A stretch of 64,000 bases of DNA from assembly GCA_946902985.2 (NCBI GenBank), contig OX336389.2, forward strand, positions 1,289,466,792 through 1,289,530,791, given 5' to 3'. Both the position numbers and the translations under genes were made by a program. How positions within the stretch are numbered: position 1 is the first letter of the stretch; each line of letters starts with the position of its first letter. The notes beneath the pieces were generated by a model. That model made no database searches and had not been told where the DNA came from. It saw only the letters and a program-made list of their open reading frames with translations. Of the stretch, positions 1 through 12,050 are shown piece after piece. The DNA is from Meconema thalassinum (lineage: Eukaryota > Arthropoda > Insecta > Orthoptera > Tettigoniidae).

Positions 1-2800
1 ACGGCGAGGAGAATCACTGAGGTGATTGATTTTTCTACAGACATTAGTGGAAATATTTTTATTTTCACATGGACATATGCTAGACTTTGTCTAGAATTAA
101 TACTTTGTCACCGTCCAGTAGTAACATAATACTTGGATATTTAAATCCATTTCAGTCAGTTTTCATTATTTGTAACTAGTTAACCACTTCGATCTGTCAG
201 TACACTGAAGACTAGTCTATAACGGTGGCGTTCATTAGTCTACGCAAGGGAAACTACAAGTTGCTTAGCGCATGGTAGATGGTGATATAATAAACCATGC
301 CCAGGGAACGATCTTCAGAACAGCCGTTGATTGGTTAGACTGTCAGTGTTTTTCTTGTACTGATAAGATTACCGTGAGTTATGTTACAACTGACATATCT
401 AAGAATAGATCACTTAGATCTGACCCTATTTAAACAAACTGTTATGGCTTTGATAGAAGCCCATATTAAAATGGAACAACAGTTAATTCAAACGTCAAGA
501 GATACTACCACTATGTCTTACTAGACGGATTGTGGGTATATAATGGTGGCCGATACAAGGATTGTACATGCTTGTCCGATAGGGCATGTCTATGGATAAA
601 TCTGGTACAGACCAGGTTTACTACGCTTCAAGACCATCAAGAAATGTAAGCCACATTTGAATTATATTATGCCTAGCTAATTGGAACAAACTATTTTTTC
701 TGCAGATGACCAACATATTTATTTTTCGTCGTATTTAAATCTTGCAATGATTTACGCAAGACTTATTAGAGTTATTCTGAGTATTTTCAGCACTCAGAAC
801 AGTTTAGGATCGATGACCGAGCATTTCGAGCATTTATTTGAATATTTCATATTTTTGGGAAACCACGGAAAACAACCGATGTAACTGTAAAAGTTAAATT
901 TATTTTTGTTAAGGAATGGATATTTTTTCCATATTCGAAGGTTCGAACATGTGGATTCTCACATAATGAGAAGATAATTAAACATATTTACAATAATATA
1001 AATAATAATAATAATAATAATAATAATCCACTAATAATAATAATAATTTTCATAATTTTTCTAAATAATTCTTGGATATTATATTTTCTAATAATCATAT
1101 GTATTGAGAGAGAGCCTATGAAGTAGTTTAATCATTTCTAGTTTGGAACAGGAGTTTTTCCGAAGGATAGTGGTTAGCGCAAGCCCGCAGTCAACCAACA
1201 TGTCAGTTCTGGTTGAACAGTTGATATTTGCATTGAGCAAAGTACATTTTTCAGATAACACGGAGAGGCATGAAACGGGAAGCAAATGATATTTGTATCA
1301 AATAGGATAGTTTTGTATTTATATAAAATCATGACGTAAATACACTCGAAAGTGAAATGAAGATTTTCATAAGTATGGTAAATTCACGGGTTGAACTGAA
1401 TGGTAAAATAAAATAAACTTGTAAGTTTATTAATCTTCCAGTGTTGATAACAAGCAGAGGCTTGATTTATTGTATAAATTTTGGGAAGAAAATTTATGTG
1501 TGGAGTAGTTGAAATGCCATTCCCAGGTGCGCATGTTAAGTCGCAGGAATGAAGAGGTTTTTTCGAGCATCAATCAAATAGCAGGTTCGATGGCTCAGGT
1601 TTATAGAAGGAGTATTGGAACTACACATTTCGTCGTATGAATGACCCGAAGGTTATTTCTTAGAAACCATCAGTTCTTATTTCAACCTTGTTTACGGATT
1701 CCATTTAGACTTTGATTTTGCTAGAACCCGGATTTGTCATGATAGTAGTTTATTCTTCTTCAGAGGAAGACCTTTGCCGTTGTTGTTGTAATATTGTGTT
1801 CTTACACAAATAATAGAATGGGCCACTGCCAATTAAAAATAATTCTTTAACCACGAATAATTTGAAGGATATTTTCAATCCTAGTGCCATGAACTAAATG
1901 AATTCATTATAAAACTACAATTCTTATTTCCGCATTCTGTCGAAGAATTGCAAGTTGTGAAAGCTGCTAAAAATGGCCATGAATATAAATATTTTTATAA
2001 TAATGATTCCAAGTGGAAAATTGAATAGTTGAATGGTTCAACCATTTATTGATCAAGTTGATGATTCAGAAGTCATATATTTTGTTAGGAACTTGAAGTT
2101 CATAATCGAGTCACTTCTCGAATGTTTAATGTCAGAAGAACAATTAATTGTTGTTGTGCTTCGCACAGTTCTTCGATGCTATGCTCAAGGTCAAATGCTT
2201 TTCAGATGTTATTAATATGTGTAAATAATTTGTGTTGCTTCAATGATGATAATATTTTTCGACGATATATTTTTTGAAACTGGAAAAATAAGTGAAAGTT
2301 AAAATTCTATGAACATTTATTCTACGAGTGTTAATATTATGTAAAATTTCAAACAGTGGTCTACGATATTTCCAGTATAGACAATTAACTTTGAACTGGA
2401 ATGAATCACAAATAATTTTGGAACACAGTCTATAGGACTATTAATCGGACTTGTGTTTCCAAAAAGATTGTCAAATGTGTTTGGAAAATTTCTGTATATT
2501 GTGTAAATAGGAGTGTGGGTCGCCACACGTGAGTGATGCTACTTTGAGCATCTTTGCAGTCAATTTTAACTTCAAAATAAACTGAGATAATTTTACAGGA
2601 TGTGTTACTCCCAATTGAATCTCCTTCTATCCTTATTGTTGCATTGAGCCAAAAATCAGCAAAGCATTTTTTTTAATTTGATGTCGTTTTTGCGATTTGC
2701 TTTAACCCATCTGGCGCTCCGGGATATTTTGACTCTCGTGCTGACTGATTATTGGTAAAATGCATATGTGGTCGTGCGGACTCCGGTCTAAACGGGCACA
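1..2800 (+). repeat. 5' LTR of element 1 (partial)
   Basis: Base 1 corresponds to base 9254 in the 3' LTR; the repeat ends at GGGCACA (2794-2800). It holds an AAT microsatellite near 1001-1050, slightly longer than in the 3' copy. Short open frames (for example 681-884 and 2033-2215) occur in both LTR copies but show no recognisable protein features, so I do not call genes. The promoter end of this LTR is mostly outside the window. Confidence 0.95.
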
Positions 2801-2822
2801 TAAAATAAGATAGAGAGAGAAA

Positions 2823-2844
2823 TGGCTTCGAACGTGGGTCTCGA
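2823..2844 (+). other. Primer binding site, tRNA-Lys-like, element 1
   Basis: Twenty-two bases after the LTR end is TGGCTTCGAACGTGGG followed by TCTCGA. It matches the complement of an animal tRNA-Lys 3' end (TGGCGCCCAACGTGGGGCTC) except for a few positions in the acceptor part. The start TGG pairs with the CCA tail. The spacer of 22 bases is longer than usual. Minus-strand DNA synthesis would start here. Confidence 0.65.
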
Positions 2845-3302
2845 TTTAGACATGGTCAATCGCATGCCGATTTAAATTGTGATAATTTTTATAGAAATAT
2901 TTTGGGAGTTGAGAGATGTCTGGTTTGGATGAATAAATTAGTAGGAAACCCAATTAGTGGGGAAAATTAAAAATATAACTTGGTTAATAATTAGAATGGG
3001 TTTGATTATTTTTGATAATGGCTTAACCATTAGGGCGTCAAGTAAATTCAGTAGTAAACGTTCGATGACTGGACATACACATTATTAGAATCCAGGTGGA
3101 GGATATTTGAGAACTTGCATATTTTTCTTGTGATATTGTGGTAAATGTAATTCGTAAAATTAGAGAATTTTGTTTTTCCATCACGTCGACATTAGGACAA
3201 ATCTCATTTTATTAGAGTGTTCCAATTAGCTATTCATATTTCTTGTTCTAGTTATAAGCTTGTGTTTGCCACTGTTGTATACCCCTAAGTTTTGAATAAT
3301 AA

Positions 3303-5222
3303 TTGAAAATTATGGAAGAAATGATGAGGATGATGAGGAGTTTGGAGGAGAGTTCAAAAGAAGCTGGACTGCGTGTAGCAGCCATTATGAAAGAAAATAC
3401 TGAGGCTTTGGAAAGGAAACTTAAAGAAAATTCTGATAAACTTAAAGAAAGTTTAAACGATAAACTTAAAGAAAATTCTGATTCTTTAGAAAATAAACTT
3501 AAAGAAAATTCTGATTCTTTAGAAAATAAACTTAAAGAAAATTCTGATTCTTTAGAAAATAAACTTAAAGAAAATTTGAATGATAAACTTAGAGAAAATT
3601 CTGATTCTTTGGAAAATAAACTTAAAGAAAGTTCTGATTCTTTAAAAGGTAACTTGAAAGAAAATTTAAATAGTAAATTTAATTCAATGGAAAGTAAATT
3701 TAAAGAGAATTCTGAAATTTTGAAAATGACACTTGACAGTAAAATGAATAAATTATGCGAAAAAACACATGAGCTCGAAACTTCATTAGCTACTAACGCT
3801 AGTTTAATGGACGATAAATTTCGCGATGCCGATCTTCGATCTCAAAGCTTAGCTGATAGGATAGAACATGGTCTTAGGAAAGTTGGTGAAGACATGGTCA
3901 ACCTGGAAGTCAGAGTGAAGAAGGAGAGTAATGAGATGGGAATTCTAGTTGTTCAACGGTTGACAGAACAATTCAAAGAACTAGTAATGGGAGAAATAAG
4001 AGAAGGTGTGATTAATGAGTTACAAACTGAAATTAAAACCACAGTTGTCAATGAAATTAAAGACACACTCAAGCAGGAGAACCAAGAAGGAATCAAGGAG
4101 ATTAGGGAATCTTTGTCATCCCATATTCAAGTAATTGCCAAAGATATCCAAGCAACTCAGAAGGACATATCAGATATGACAGGGCCATTGAAAAGTCATG
4201 AGGCTGTTATGAATCAGATATCCACTGATGTTAAGGAGAATTGTAAAGAAACTGAAGCAATTAAGAAAATGGCAGAAGAAAACCAAAAGGAACTTGAGGC
4301 TATGAAAACTCAAATCAAGGACGAGAAGCAGTCTGACCATCTGTTAAAAATGCCAAATGTAATGGGAAAGGAACAGATACAGATAAATCTAGGAGGAGCT
4401 AGAGAAACGGATAGTCAAAGACAGGATGAGGTCAGGACAGTATTTCAATCCAACCCCATAACTGTATTTAAGAATATAGATGATAAGCCTTCTAAATTTT
4501 CAGGGCGAGATTCTGTGACACCCGTGGAATTTTTGAGAGAAGCAGGGGATTACCTGAAAGATTCCAAGATCCCTAAAGAAAGACAGATCCGAGTGATAGG
4601 GAAGTTTTTGGAAGGTCTTGCACTTCTTCGGTTCAGAGCATTTAGATCCACTCTAACCACTTTTGAGGAGTTTTCTCGTGGGCTTTTGAAAACGTTTTGG
4701 TCCCCGGAAACCCAACAGCAAGTCAGAGCAGAGTTATATTCGAAGAGATTCTCGACGTCACAACCTACTCGATACTCTACGTACTTTTCTGGACAGCTTT
4801 CTAAACTTCAACATTTAGATCCGCCGATGCCAGATAACGAATTGATTACTGCATTGATACGTCAATTTCCAGCAGACGTCCAGAGGACTTTGATCGCTGC
4901 TGATATCTATAATATGGAGCAATTTGACGAAGTATTACAGAAGCTGGATCATACGAACGCTCAATTCTTCCATCATAAGGGAGGAAAAAATAACAACGCT
5001 GTGTACGCTGTTATGGCTGATAGTTATTCTCAGACACCTCGAGAGATTCGAGAGGAGCGAGAAGAGAAAACGCCGAGGGAAGATCCAAATAAGAGAGGAT
5101 GGAATCAATACAGTAACAGATACAGTTACAAGCCTTATGCGAGACCGGATGGTGGAAATCGATACAATACTCGATGGAGAAGACCACGAGATAACCAAGG
5201 AAGGTACCAAGAAAGAAGATAG
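3303..5222 (+). CDS. gag: Gag polyprotein, element 1 (639 aa)
   Basis: Structural protein that would form the virus-like particle. Residues 1 to about 330 are a long charged coiled coil; part is an exact 11-residue repeat (LKENSDSLENK type) encoded by a 33-bp tandem repeat near 3440-3650. Residues about 400-560 resemble the retrotransposon Gag core shared with elements 2 and 3 (for example TFWSPETQQQVRAELYSKRF and the QFPADVQR stretch). The C-terminus is rich in Arg, Asn, Tyr and Gly; I see no CCHC zinc knuckle. The frame ends at TAG 5220-5222, but the same frame stays open downstream into pol, and the next residues resemble the Gag tail of element 2. This TAG may therefore be a mutation inside Gag or a readthrough stop. 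Confidence 0.9.
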   Translation: MKIMEEMMRMMRSLEESSKEAGLRVAAIMKENTEALERKLKENSDKLKESLNDKLKENSDSLENKLKENSDSLENKLKENSDSLENKLKENLNDKLRENSDSLENKLKESSDSLKGNLKENLNSKFNSMESKFKENSEILKMTLDSKMNKLCEKTHELETSLATNASLMDDKFRDADLRSQSLADRIEHGLRKVGEDMVNLEVRVKKESNEMGILVVQRLTEQFKELVMGEIREGVINELQTEIKTTVVNEIKDTLKQENQEGIKEIRESLSSHIQVIAKDIQATQKDISDMTGPLKSHEAVMNQISTDVKENCKETEAIKKMAEENQKELEAMKTQIKDEKQSDHLLKMPNVMGKEQIQINLGGARETDSQRQDEVRTVFQSNPITVFKNIDDKPSKFSGRDSVTPVEFLREAGDYLKDSKIPKERQIRVIGKFLEGLALLRFRAFRSTLTTFEEFSRGLLKTFWSPETQQQVRAELYSKRFSTSQPTRYSTYFSGQLSKLQHLDPPMPDNELITALIRQFPADVQRTLIAADIYNMEQFDEVLQKLDHTNAQFFHHKGGKNNNAVYAVMADSYSQTPREIREEREEKTPREDPNKRGWNQYSNRYSYKPYARPDGGNRYNTRWRRPRDNQGRYQERR

Positions 5223-5255
5223 TACGGTAGAAACAACTACAATAACCGAGGGAAT

Positions 5256-8200
5256 GTGCATACTCGTCAGTCCAATGAAGAGTTCAACAAGGAGACGAGG
5301 AAAAACTTGGAAGCAAGACACCAAGATAACTTGCAGTTTTTGGAGCAGAGGCCCAATGAACCAGGTCCATCGGGAACACAACAATCCCGGGGGAATGGTA
5401 ACGAAAAAAAAAACAACTTCGAATTCACAGTAGAAGATAGAATTTTGAATACTTTCACTTCCAGAATTATTAAATGGCAAGCAGAGGATGATGACTTAAT
5501 TCAACAGAATGACGAACGAAAAGAAATGGGTACAAGAATTAGAATGCCAATCATATCATGCGAAGTATTCGGTATGCCTGTCGATACTTTGATCGATACT
5601 GGGGCTATGCTTTGTCTGGTGAGTGAGAAGCTTTATATTCTGTGGAAGCTCAAAGAGAATTTAGAGGAGATTCCAGTATCAGGAATTAAGATCCAAGGAA
5701 TAATACCCAATAAAATATCTCTGTGTAAATCACAATTATACTTATGTATTACGATTGGAGGACATGATTTCCGACATGTATTTGTTGTAATGAAGGACAT
5801 GGATTTTGACATGATATTGGGAGCGGATTTCATTCAGAAATATCAAGCAGTGATAGATATGAAGACAGAGACGATCAAATTCAAGAATACCGAAGAGATA
5901 AACTTCGAGGGAAAAGAAGAGGAAGACATCGAGGGAGATGCTCAATGGTCTCTGATTTTTCATGAAGCTGAAGGAAGAGAAGTCTACACTGAGGAGGAGT
6001 CCCCAGAGCTAGGGAAGATTTTGGAAGAGTATCACGATATTTTTGATATTAAACCTGGAGAAATTAAGGATTTTGAATATCGTATTCGTGTAAATGATGA
6101 TGCACCTTTTCATGCTAAATTGTATCCAGTAGCAGAAAAGCACCGAGAAAGGGTAAAAGTGCTTATTAAGGAGATGGAAAGCAACAATGTGATTGAAAAG
6201 TACACTACATCTTATGTCAATCCATTAGCAGTAGTGTCTAAAGAAGATGGAAGTCTGAGACTATGTTTAGACGCGCGAAATTTGATTTCAAGATTACTGC
6301 CAGAGTATGACAGACCACCAATCATTAGGGAATTGTTAAGGAAATTCCAAGGCAAGGTCTGGTTCTCTAATATTGATCTCACTTCGTCCTACCATCATAT
6401 TAGGCTTAGTGAAGATTCTAAGAAGTTTACAGGATTTATGTTTGACCAGCAGACATATGTATTCCGCCGTCTACCATTTGGAGTCAAAACATCTGGATCC
6501 GTTTTGATCAGAGCACTGGAACAAAATTTGAGTCCTGAAGTAAAAGAGATAGCAATTCGTTATATAGATGATATCTTAATTGCATCCGAGACTAAGGAGG
6601 AACATTTGTTACATCTTCAGATGTTATTCGCAGATTTGAGAAAAGCGAACTTCAAAGTAAACCTTCGAAAATGTCAGTTCTTTCGAAAGGAAATAAAATT
6701 TTTGGGTCATATTTTGGATGGAGAAGGATACCGCCCCAATGAGACGAAGATACAGGCAATTGCAAATTTCCCTAGACCTACTAGAGTGAAGAATGTCCGC
6801 AGTTTTCTCGGGACATGCCAATTCTTTGCAGGGCATTGTCCAAACTTCACCAAGACAGTTGCGCCATTGCAAGAATTATTAAAGAAAGGAAACAAATGGA
6901 AATGGGATGAAGATTGTGAACAATCATTTCAAGATGCCAAGAGGTTATTGGTAAACAGCGCGAAATTGGAGTATCCTGACTTTACCAAGAATTTCATCAT
7001 AGAATCTGATGCATCCACCGTAGGGATTGGAGCTATTCTTCTTCAAGAAGATGACGACCACAAGAGACATTACCTGGCGTTCATTAGCAGGAAACTTCGT
7101 CCATCAGAAAGGAATTATTACACCACAGAGTTAGAAGCACTTGCTGTAATATTCGCGTAGGAGTCGTGGAAGAAAATGTTGATTGGACATTCAGTCATTG
7201 TGAGGACTGATCACCACGCATTGGAGTTTATCTTGAGAACAAACTTTGCCAGTGATAGGATCACTAGATGGTCACTTTTTATTCAACAATTCAACCTAGT
7301 TATTGAACACACTCCTGGAAAGTTGAATGTTGGAGCTGATTTATTGAGTAGAGCAGTGGAGTCTACATCTAAGATTTTTCAAGTTAACCTGACGCAGGAA
7401 GATGAAGATACCTTGAGAAGGTTAAGATTGTTGCGTTTATCCCAGAGGAGAGACCGACGTCTTAGAAACATTTTTCGTTTCATACAGGGAGACATGGATC
7501 CAAATGATGATGATTTTGTGGAAACTGAAAGAATTTCCAGAGATTTTATGATGTTAGATGGTTTAATCTACAAGTTTGCAGATCCCGACCATACGAAGCT
7601 GAGAGTAGTGATACTTCCACGAATGCAAAAACCCATTATCTGGATGGCACATCGAATCGCAGGTCATGCTGGAGTAGATAAGACGGTCAACATGATTCAA
7701 GAGAAATTTTCGTGGGAGCGAATGCGACAAACTGTCAGGAACACTATTCGAGAATGCGACTTATGCCAAAGGAGTAAACATAATTCTAGGTTATTGAGAG
7801 AATTACCAAGGCCTATTATTCCTTCTAAGCCTTGTGAAATCTTCGCGACTGATTTATATGGTCCTCTCCCAAAGTCTAAAAGAGGTAACCGATATATTCT
7901 GGTGACCATGGATGTATTCAGCAAATACACTATGTTACATCCAATTCAGAAGGCAAACGCAAAGTATTGTGCGAAGAGAATTAGAGACAGCGTAATTCCG
8001 GAAGCAGGCAAACCGGAATTCCTTTTATCAGATCGTGGACCTCAATTCACATCTTTAGAATTTCGAACAGTCATGAATAATCTTGGGATTAGACAATTGT
8101 TTTGTTCTATTAGACATCCAGAGAGCAATCCAGCGGAACGCGTGATGGCTGAAATAGCAAAATTTTGCCGCATCTATTGTCCAAATGAGCATTGGAAATG

Positions 8201-8657
8201 GATGGATGTTCTTTCTTTAGCATCCGAATCCATCAACTCTACTATTCATGAGAGTACTGGACAGATTCCCATGTTGCTTCATCATGGAATTAAACCAACA
8301 AGATTATGGGATCGAATCATCTCTATTCCACCTGAGATTGAACCAAGTCGTCAGATGAGGGAAACTCCAGCTTTAGACAAGTTGAGGAGCCAAGCTGAGA
8401 AAAGAGGGCGCAGAGTGAGAGAAAAGCGTTTTCGCAGACCCTTGCGCGTAGGAACTCTTGTTTTAGTGAAAAGACCTACACCCTCTGACGTGCAAAATCG
8501 AGTGTACTCGAAATTTGCAAGCCTATACACTGGACCCTATCGTATTGTGGAAGTAAACAATAATGGAAGCTATGAAGTAGCCAATACACGAACTGGTAAC
8601 ATCGTGGGAACTTACAATGCATCGAATTTGAAGATTTATTATTCAAGAACCAGATAA
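5256..8657 (+). pseudogene. pol: Pol polyprotein, element 1, with one internal stop
   Basis: Protease motif DTGA with Asp at about residue 114; reverse transcriptase with LPFG and the catalytic YIDD (Asp438-439); RNase H around the DAS and TTELEALAV motifs; integrase with an H-x4-H / C-x2-C zinc domain (near 7650-7780) and the catalytic Asp, Asp, Glu in ATDLYG, SDRGPQF and NPAERVM; a C-terminal GPYRIV region. The frame is the same as gag. A TAG at 7158-7160 cuts Pol inside RNase H; the frame resumes at once and runs to 8657. Everything else appears intact, so this copy lost full Pol by one point mutation and could only move with help in trans. The first Met at 5256 is simply the first in the frame; Pol is probably made as a Gag-Pol fusion. 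Confidence 0.93.
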
Positions 8658-8708
8658 TTTAATGTGTAGATAGGAAAAATAAAAATTTTTCAATTTTTAT
8701 TTTTTGCT

Positions 8709-8722
8709 AGGTGTGGGGTGGA
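8709..8722 (+). other. Polypurine tract, element 1
   Basis: AGGTGTGGGGTGGA directly precedes the 3' LTR start TGTGCCC at 8723. A purine-rich tract in this place primes plus-strand DNA synthesis in LTR elements. Two T residues interrupt it. Confidence 0.7.
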
Positions 8723-11700
8723 TGTGCCCAACTCTAGGAATGGATATTCCAAGATTCAGACACCTAGATATCAAGGGAAAGGCTGTAGCCGCTTTTGAAA
8801 GTTGAGATATTTGAATATCGCGCTACATTGCTTCTCGAAGCATTTGGAAGTAATTTACCGATACTTGCATGTCAAGTGACGTAGCGAGTAATAGCAGAGG
8901 TCGAGGCTATTTATTGATTAAATAGTTAACCATGGAGTAGAGACTTGAGACTGGGATCAGATTACTGGCACGGCCAAATAAAAGAGAATGCAATTAGTAT
9001 TAAGTAAATCGGACCAGGGATACCAGAGATATGAGGATTTCTAGATTACAACGTGATGACGCGTGACCCTGGCAATTTTGTATAAAAGCCGGCTGGAGCA
9101 GGCATGGTTAGCTCACTTCAACACAAGCACTTGTCCAGCAAGGTGCATCTACGCTGAGCCAAGGCACATGGTTGCCGGATCTACGCAGAAGTTCTTTTCA
9201 AAGTCGTGATAGTCACGAAAGTGCTGCGCTACGAGGTGGAACTTAGTAAGTTTACGGCGAGGAGAATCACTGAGGTGATTGATTTTTCTACAGACATTAG
9301 TGGAAATATTTTTATTTTCACATGGACATATGCTAGACTTTGTCTAGAATTAATACTTTGTCACAGTCCAGTAGTAACATAATACTTGGATATTTAAATC
9401 CATTTCAGTCAGTTTTCATTATTTGTAACTAGTTAACCACTTCGATCTGTCAGTACACTGAAGACTAGTCTATAACGGTGGCGTTCATTAGTCTACGCAA
9501 GGGAAACTACAAGTTGCTTAGCGCATGGTAGATGGTGATATAATAAACCATGCCCAGGGAACGATCTTCAGAACAGCCGTTGATTGGTTAGACTGTCAGT
9601 GTTTTTCTTGTACTAATAAGATTACCGTGAGTTATGTTACAACTGACATATCTAAGAATAGATCACTTAGATCTGACCCTATTTAAACAAACTGTTATGG
9701 CTTTGATAGAAGCCCATATTAAAATGGAACAACAGTTAATTCAAACGTCAAGAGATACTACCACTATGTCTTACTAGACGGATTGTGGGTATATAATGGC
9801 GGCCGATACAAGGATTGTACATGCTTGTCCGATAGGGCATGTCTATGGATAAATCTGGTACAGACCAGGTTTACTACGCTTCAAGACCATCAAGAAATGT
9901 AAGCCACATTTGAATTATATTATGCCTAGCTAATTGGAACAAACTATTTTTTCTGCAGATGACCAACATATTTATTTTTCGTCGTATTTAAATCTTGCAA
10001 TGATTTACGCAAGACTTATTAGAGTTATTCTGAGTATTTTCAGCACTCAGAACAGTTTAGGATCGATGACCGAGCATTTCGAGCATTTATTTGAATATTT
10101 CATATTTTTGGGAAACCACGGAAAACAACCGATGTAACTGTAAAAGTTAAATTTATTTTTGTTAAGGAATGGATATTTTTTCCATATTCGAAGGTTCGAA
10201 CATGTGGATTCTCACATAATGAGAAGATAATTAAACATATTTACAATAATATAAATAATAATAATAATAATAATAATCCACTAATAATAATAATAATTTT
10301 CATAATTTTTCTAAATAATTCTTGGATATTATATTTTCTAATAATCATATGTATTGAGAGAGAGCCTATGAAGTAGTTTAATCATTTCTAGTTTGGAACA
10401 GGAGTTTTTCCGAAGGATAGTGGTTAGCGCAAGCCCGCAGTCAACCAACATGTCAGTTCTGGTTGAACAGTTGATATTTGCATTGAGCAAAGTACATTTT
10501 TCAGATAACACGGAGAGGCATGAAACGGGAAGCAAATGATATTTGTATCAAATAGGATAGTTTTGTATTTATATAAAATCATGACGTAAATACACTCGAA
10601 AGTGAAATGAAGATTTTCATAAGTATGGTAAATTCACGGGTTGAACTGAATGGTAAAATAAAATAAACTTGTAAGTTTATTAATCTTCCAGTGTTGATAA
10701 CAAGCAGAGGCTTGATTTATTGTATAAATTTTGGGAAGAAAATTTATGTGTGGAGTAGTTGAAATGCCATTCCCAGGTGCGCATGTTAAGTCGCAGGAAT
10801 GAAGAGGTTTTTTCGAGCATCAATCAAATAGCAGGTTCGATGGCTCAGGTTTATAGAAGGAGTATTGGAACTACACATTTCGTCGTATGAATGACCCGAA
10901 GGTTATTTCTTAGAAACCATCAGTTCTTATTTCAACCTTGTTTACGGATTCCATTTAGACTTTGATTTTGCTAGAACCCGGATTTGTCATGATAGTAGTT
11001 TATTCTTCTTCAGAGGAAGACCTTTGCCGTTGTTGTTGTAATATTGTGTTCTTACACAAATAATAGAATGGGCCACTGCCAATTAAAAATAATTCTTTAA
11101 CCACGAATAATTTGAAGGATATTTTCAATCCTAGTGCCATGAACTAAATGAATTCATTATAAAACTACAATTCTTATTTCCGCATTCTGTCGAAGAATTG
11201 CAAGTTGTGAAAGCTGCTAAAAATGGCCATGAATATAAATATTTTTATAATAATGATTCCAAGTGGAAAATTGAATAGTTGAATGGTTCAACCATTTATT
11301 GATCAAGTTGATGATTCAGAAGTCATATATTTTGTTAGGAACTTGAAGTTCATAATCGAGTCACTTCTCGAATGTTTGATGTCAGAAGAACAATTAATTG
11401 TTGTTGTGCTTCGCACAGTTCTTCGATGCTATGCTCAAGGTCAAATGCTTTTCAGATGTTATTAATATGTGTAAATAATTTGTGTTGCTTCAATGATGAT
11501 AATATTTTTCGACGATATATTTTTTGAAACTGGAAAAATAAGTGAAAGTTAAAATTCTATGAACATTTATTCTACGAGTGTTAATATTATGTAAAATTTC
11601 AAACAGTGGTCTACGATATTTCCAGTATAGACAATTAACTTTGAACTGGAATGAATCACAAATAATTTTGGAACACAGTCTATAGGACTATTAATCGGAC

Positions 11701-12050
11701 TTGTGTTTCCAAAAAGATTGTCAAATGTGTTTGGAAAATTTCTGTATATTGTGTAAATAGGAGTGTGGGTCGCCACACGTGAGTGATGCTACTTTGAGCA
11801 TCTTTGCAGTCAATTTTAACTTCAAAATAAACTGAGATAATTTTACAGGATGTGTTACTCCCAATTGAATCTCCTTCTATCCTTATTGTTGCATTGAGCC
11901 AAAAATCAGCAAAGCATTTTTTTAAATTTGATGTCGTTTTTGCGATTTGCTTTAACCCATCTGGCACTCCGGGATATTTTGACTCTCGTGCTGACTGATT
12001 ATTGGTAAAATGCATATGTGGTCGTGCGGACTCCGGTCTAAACGGGCACA
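8723..12050 (+). repeat. 3' LTR of element 1 (3328 bp)
   Basis: It begins TGTGCCC and ends GGGCACA, a perfect 7-bp inverted pair at the LTR ends. Bases 9254-12050 match 1-2800. At 3.3 kb it is long for Gypsy LTRs. The TATA box sits about 360 bp from the start and an AATAAA (11826-11831) near the end, implying a short U3 and a transcribed leader of over 2.5 kb. I see no convincing gene inside; a 123-aa minus-strand frame near the end is not supported by any motif. Confidence 0.95.
9081..9086 (+). promoter_or_regulatory. TATA box of element 1 LTR
   Basis: TATAAA within TTTTGTATAAAAGCCGGCTGG, followed about 30 bp later by CTCACTTC, a plausible start region. It is the best core promoter in the LTR. 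The copy in the 5' LTR would lie before base 1. Confidence 0.6.

Larger units (their letters stand above)
1..12050 (+). mobile_element. Ty3/Gypsy LTR retrotransposon, element 1 (5' end outside window)
   Basis: Positions 1-2800 repeat almost perfectly at 9254-12050, so these are the two LTRs of one element. Between them lie gag (3303) and pol (to 8657) in the usual order protease, reverse transcriptase, RNase H, integrase. The complete 3' LTR suggests about 528 bp of the 5' LTR is missing before base 1. The two LTRs differ by only a handful of substitutions and a microsatellite length change, so insertion is recent. The target duplication cannot be checked because the left flank is absent; the right flank begins ACCCG. 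Long LTRs, a tRNA-Lys-like primer site and the protein layout suggest the Osvaldo/Ulysses group; that placement is inference. Confidence 0.95.

Noticed and set aside
4924..5480. Frames of 169 and 181 codons overlapping gag/pol
   Set aside because: Shadows of the gag and pol frames with low-complexity Arg/Ile or Ser/Val composition.
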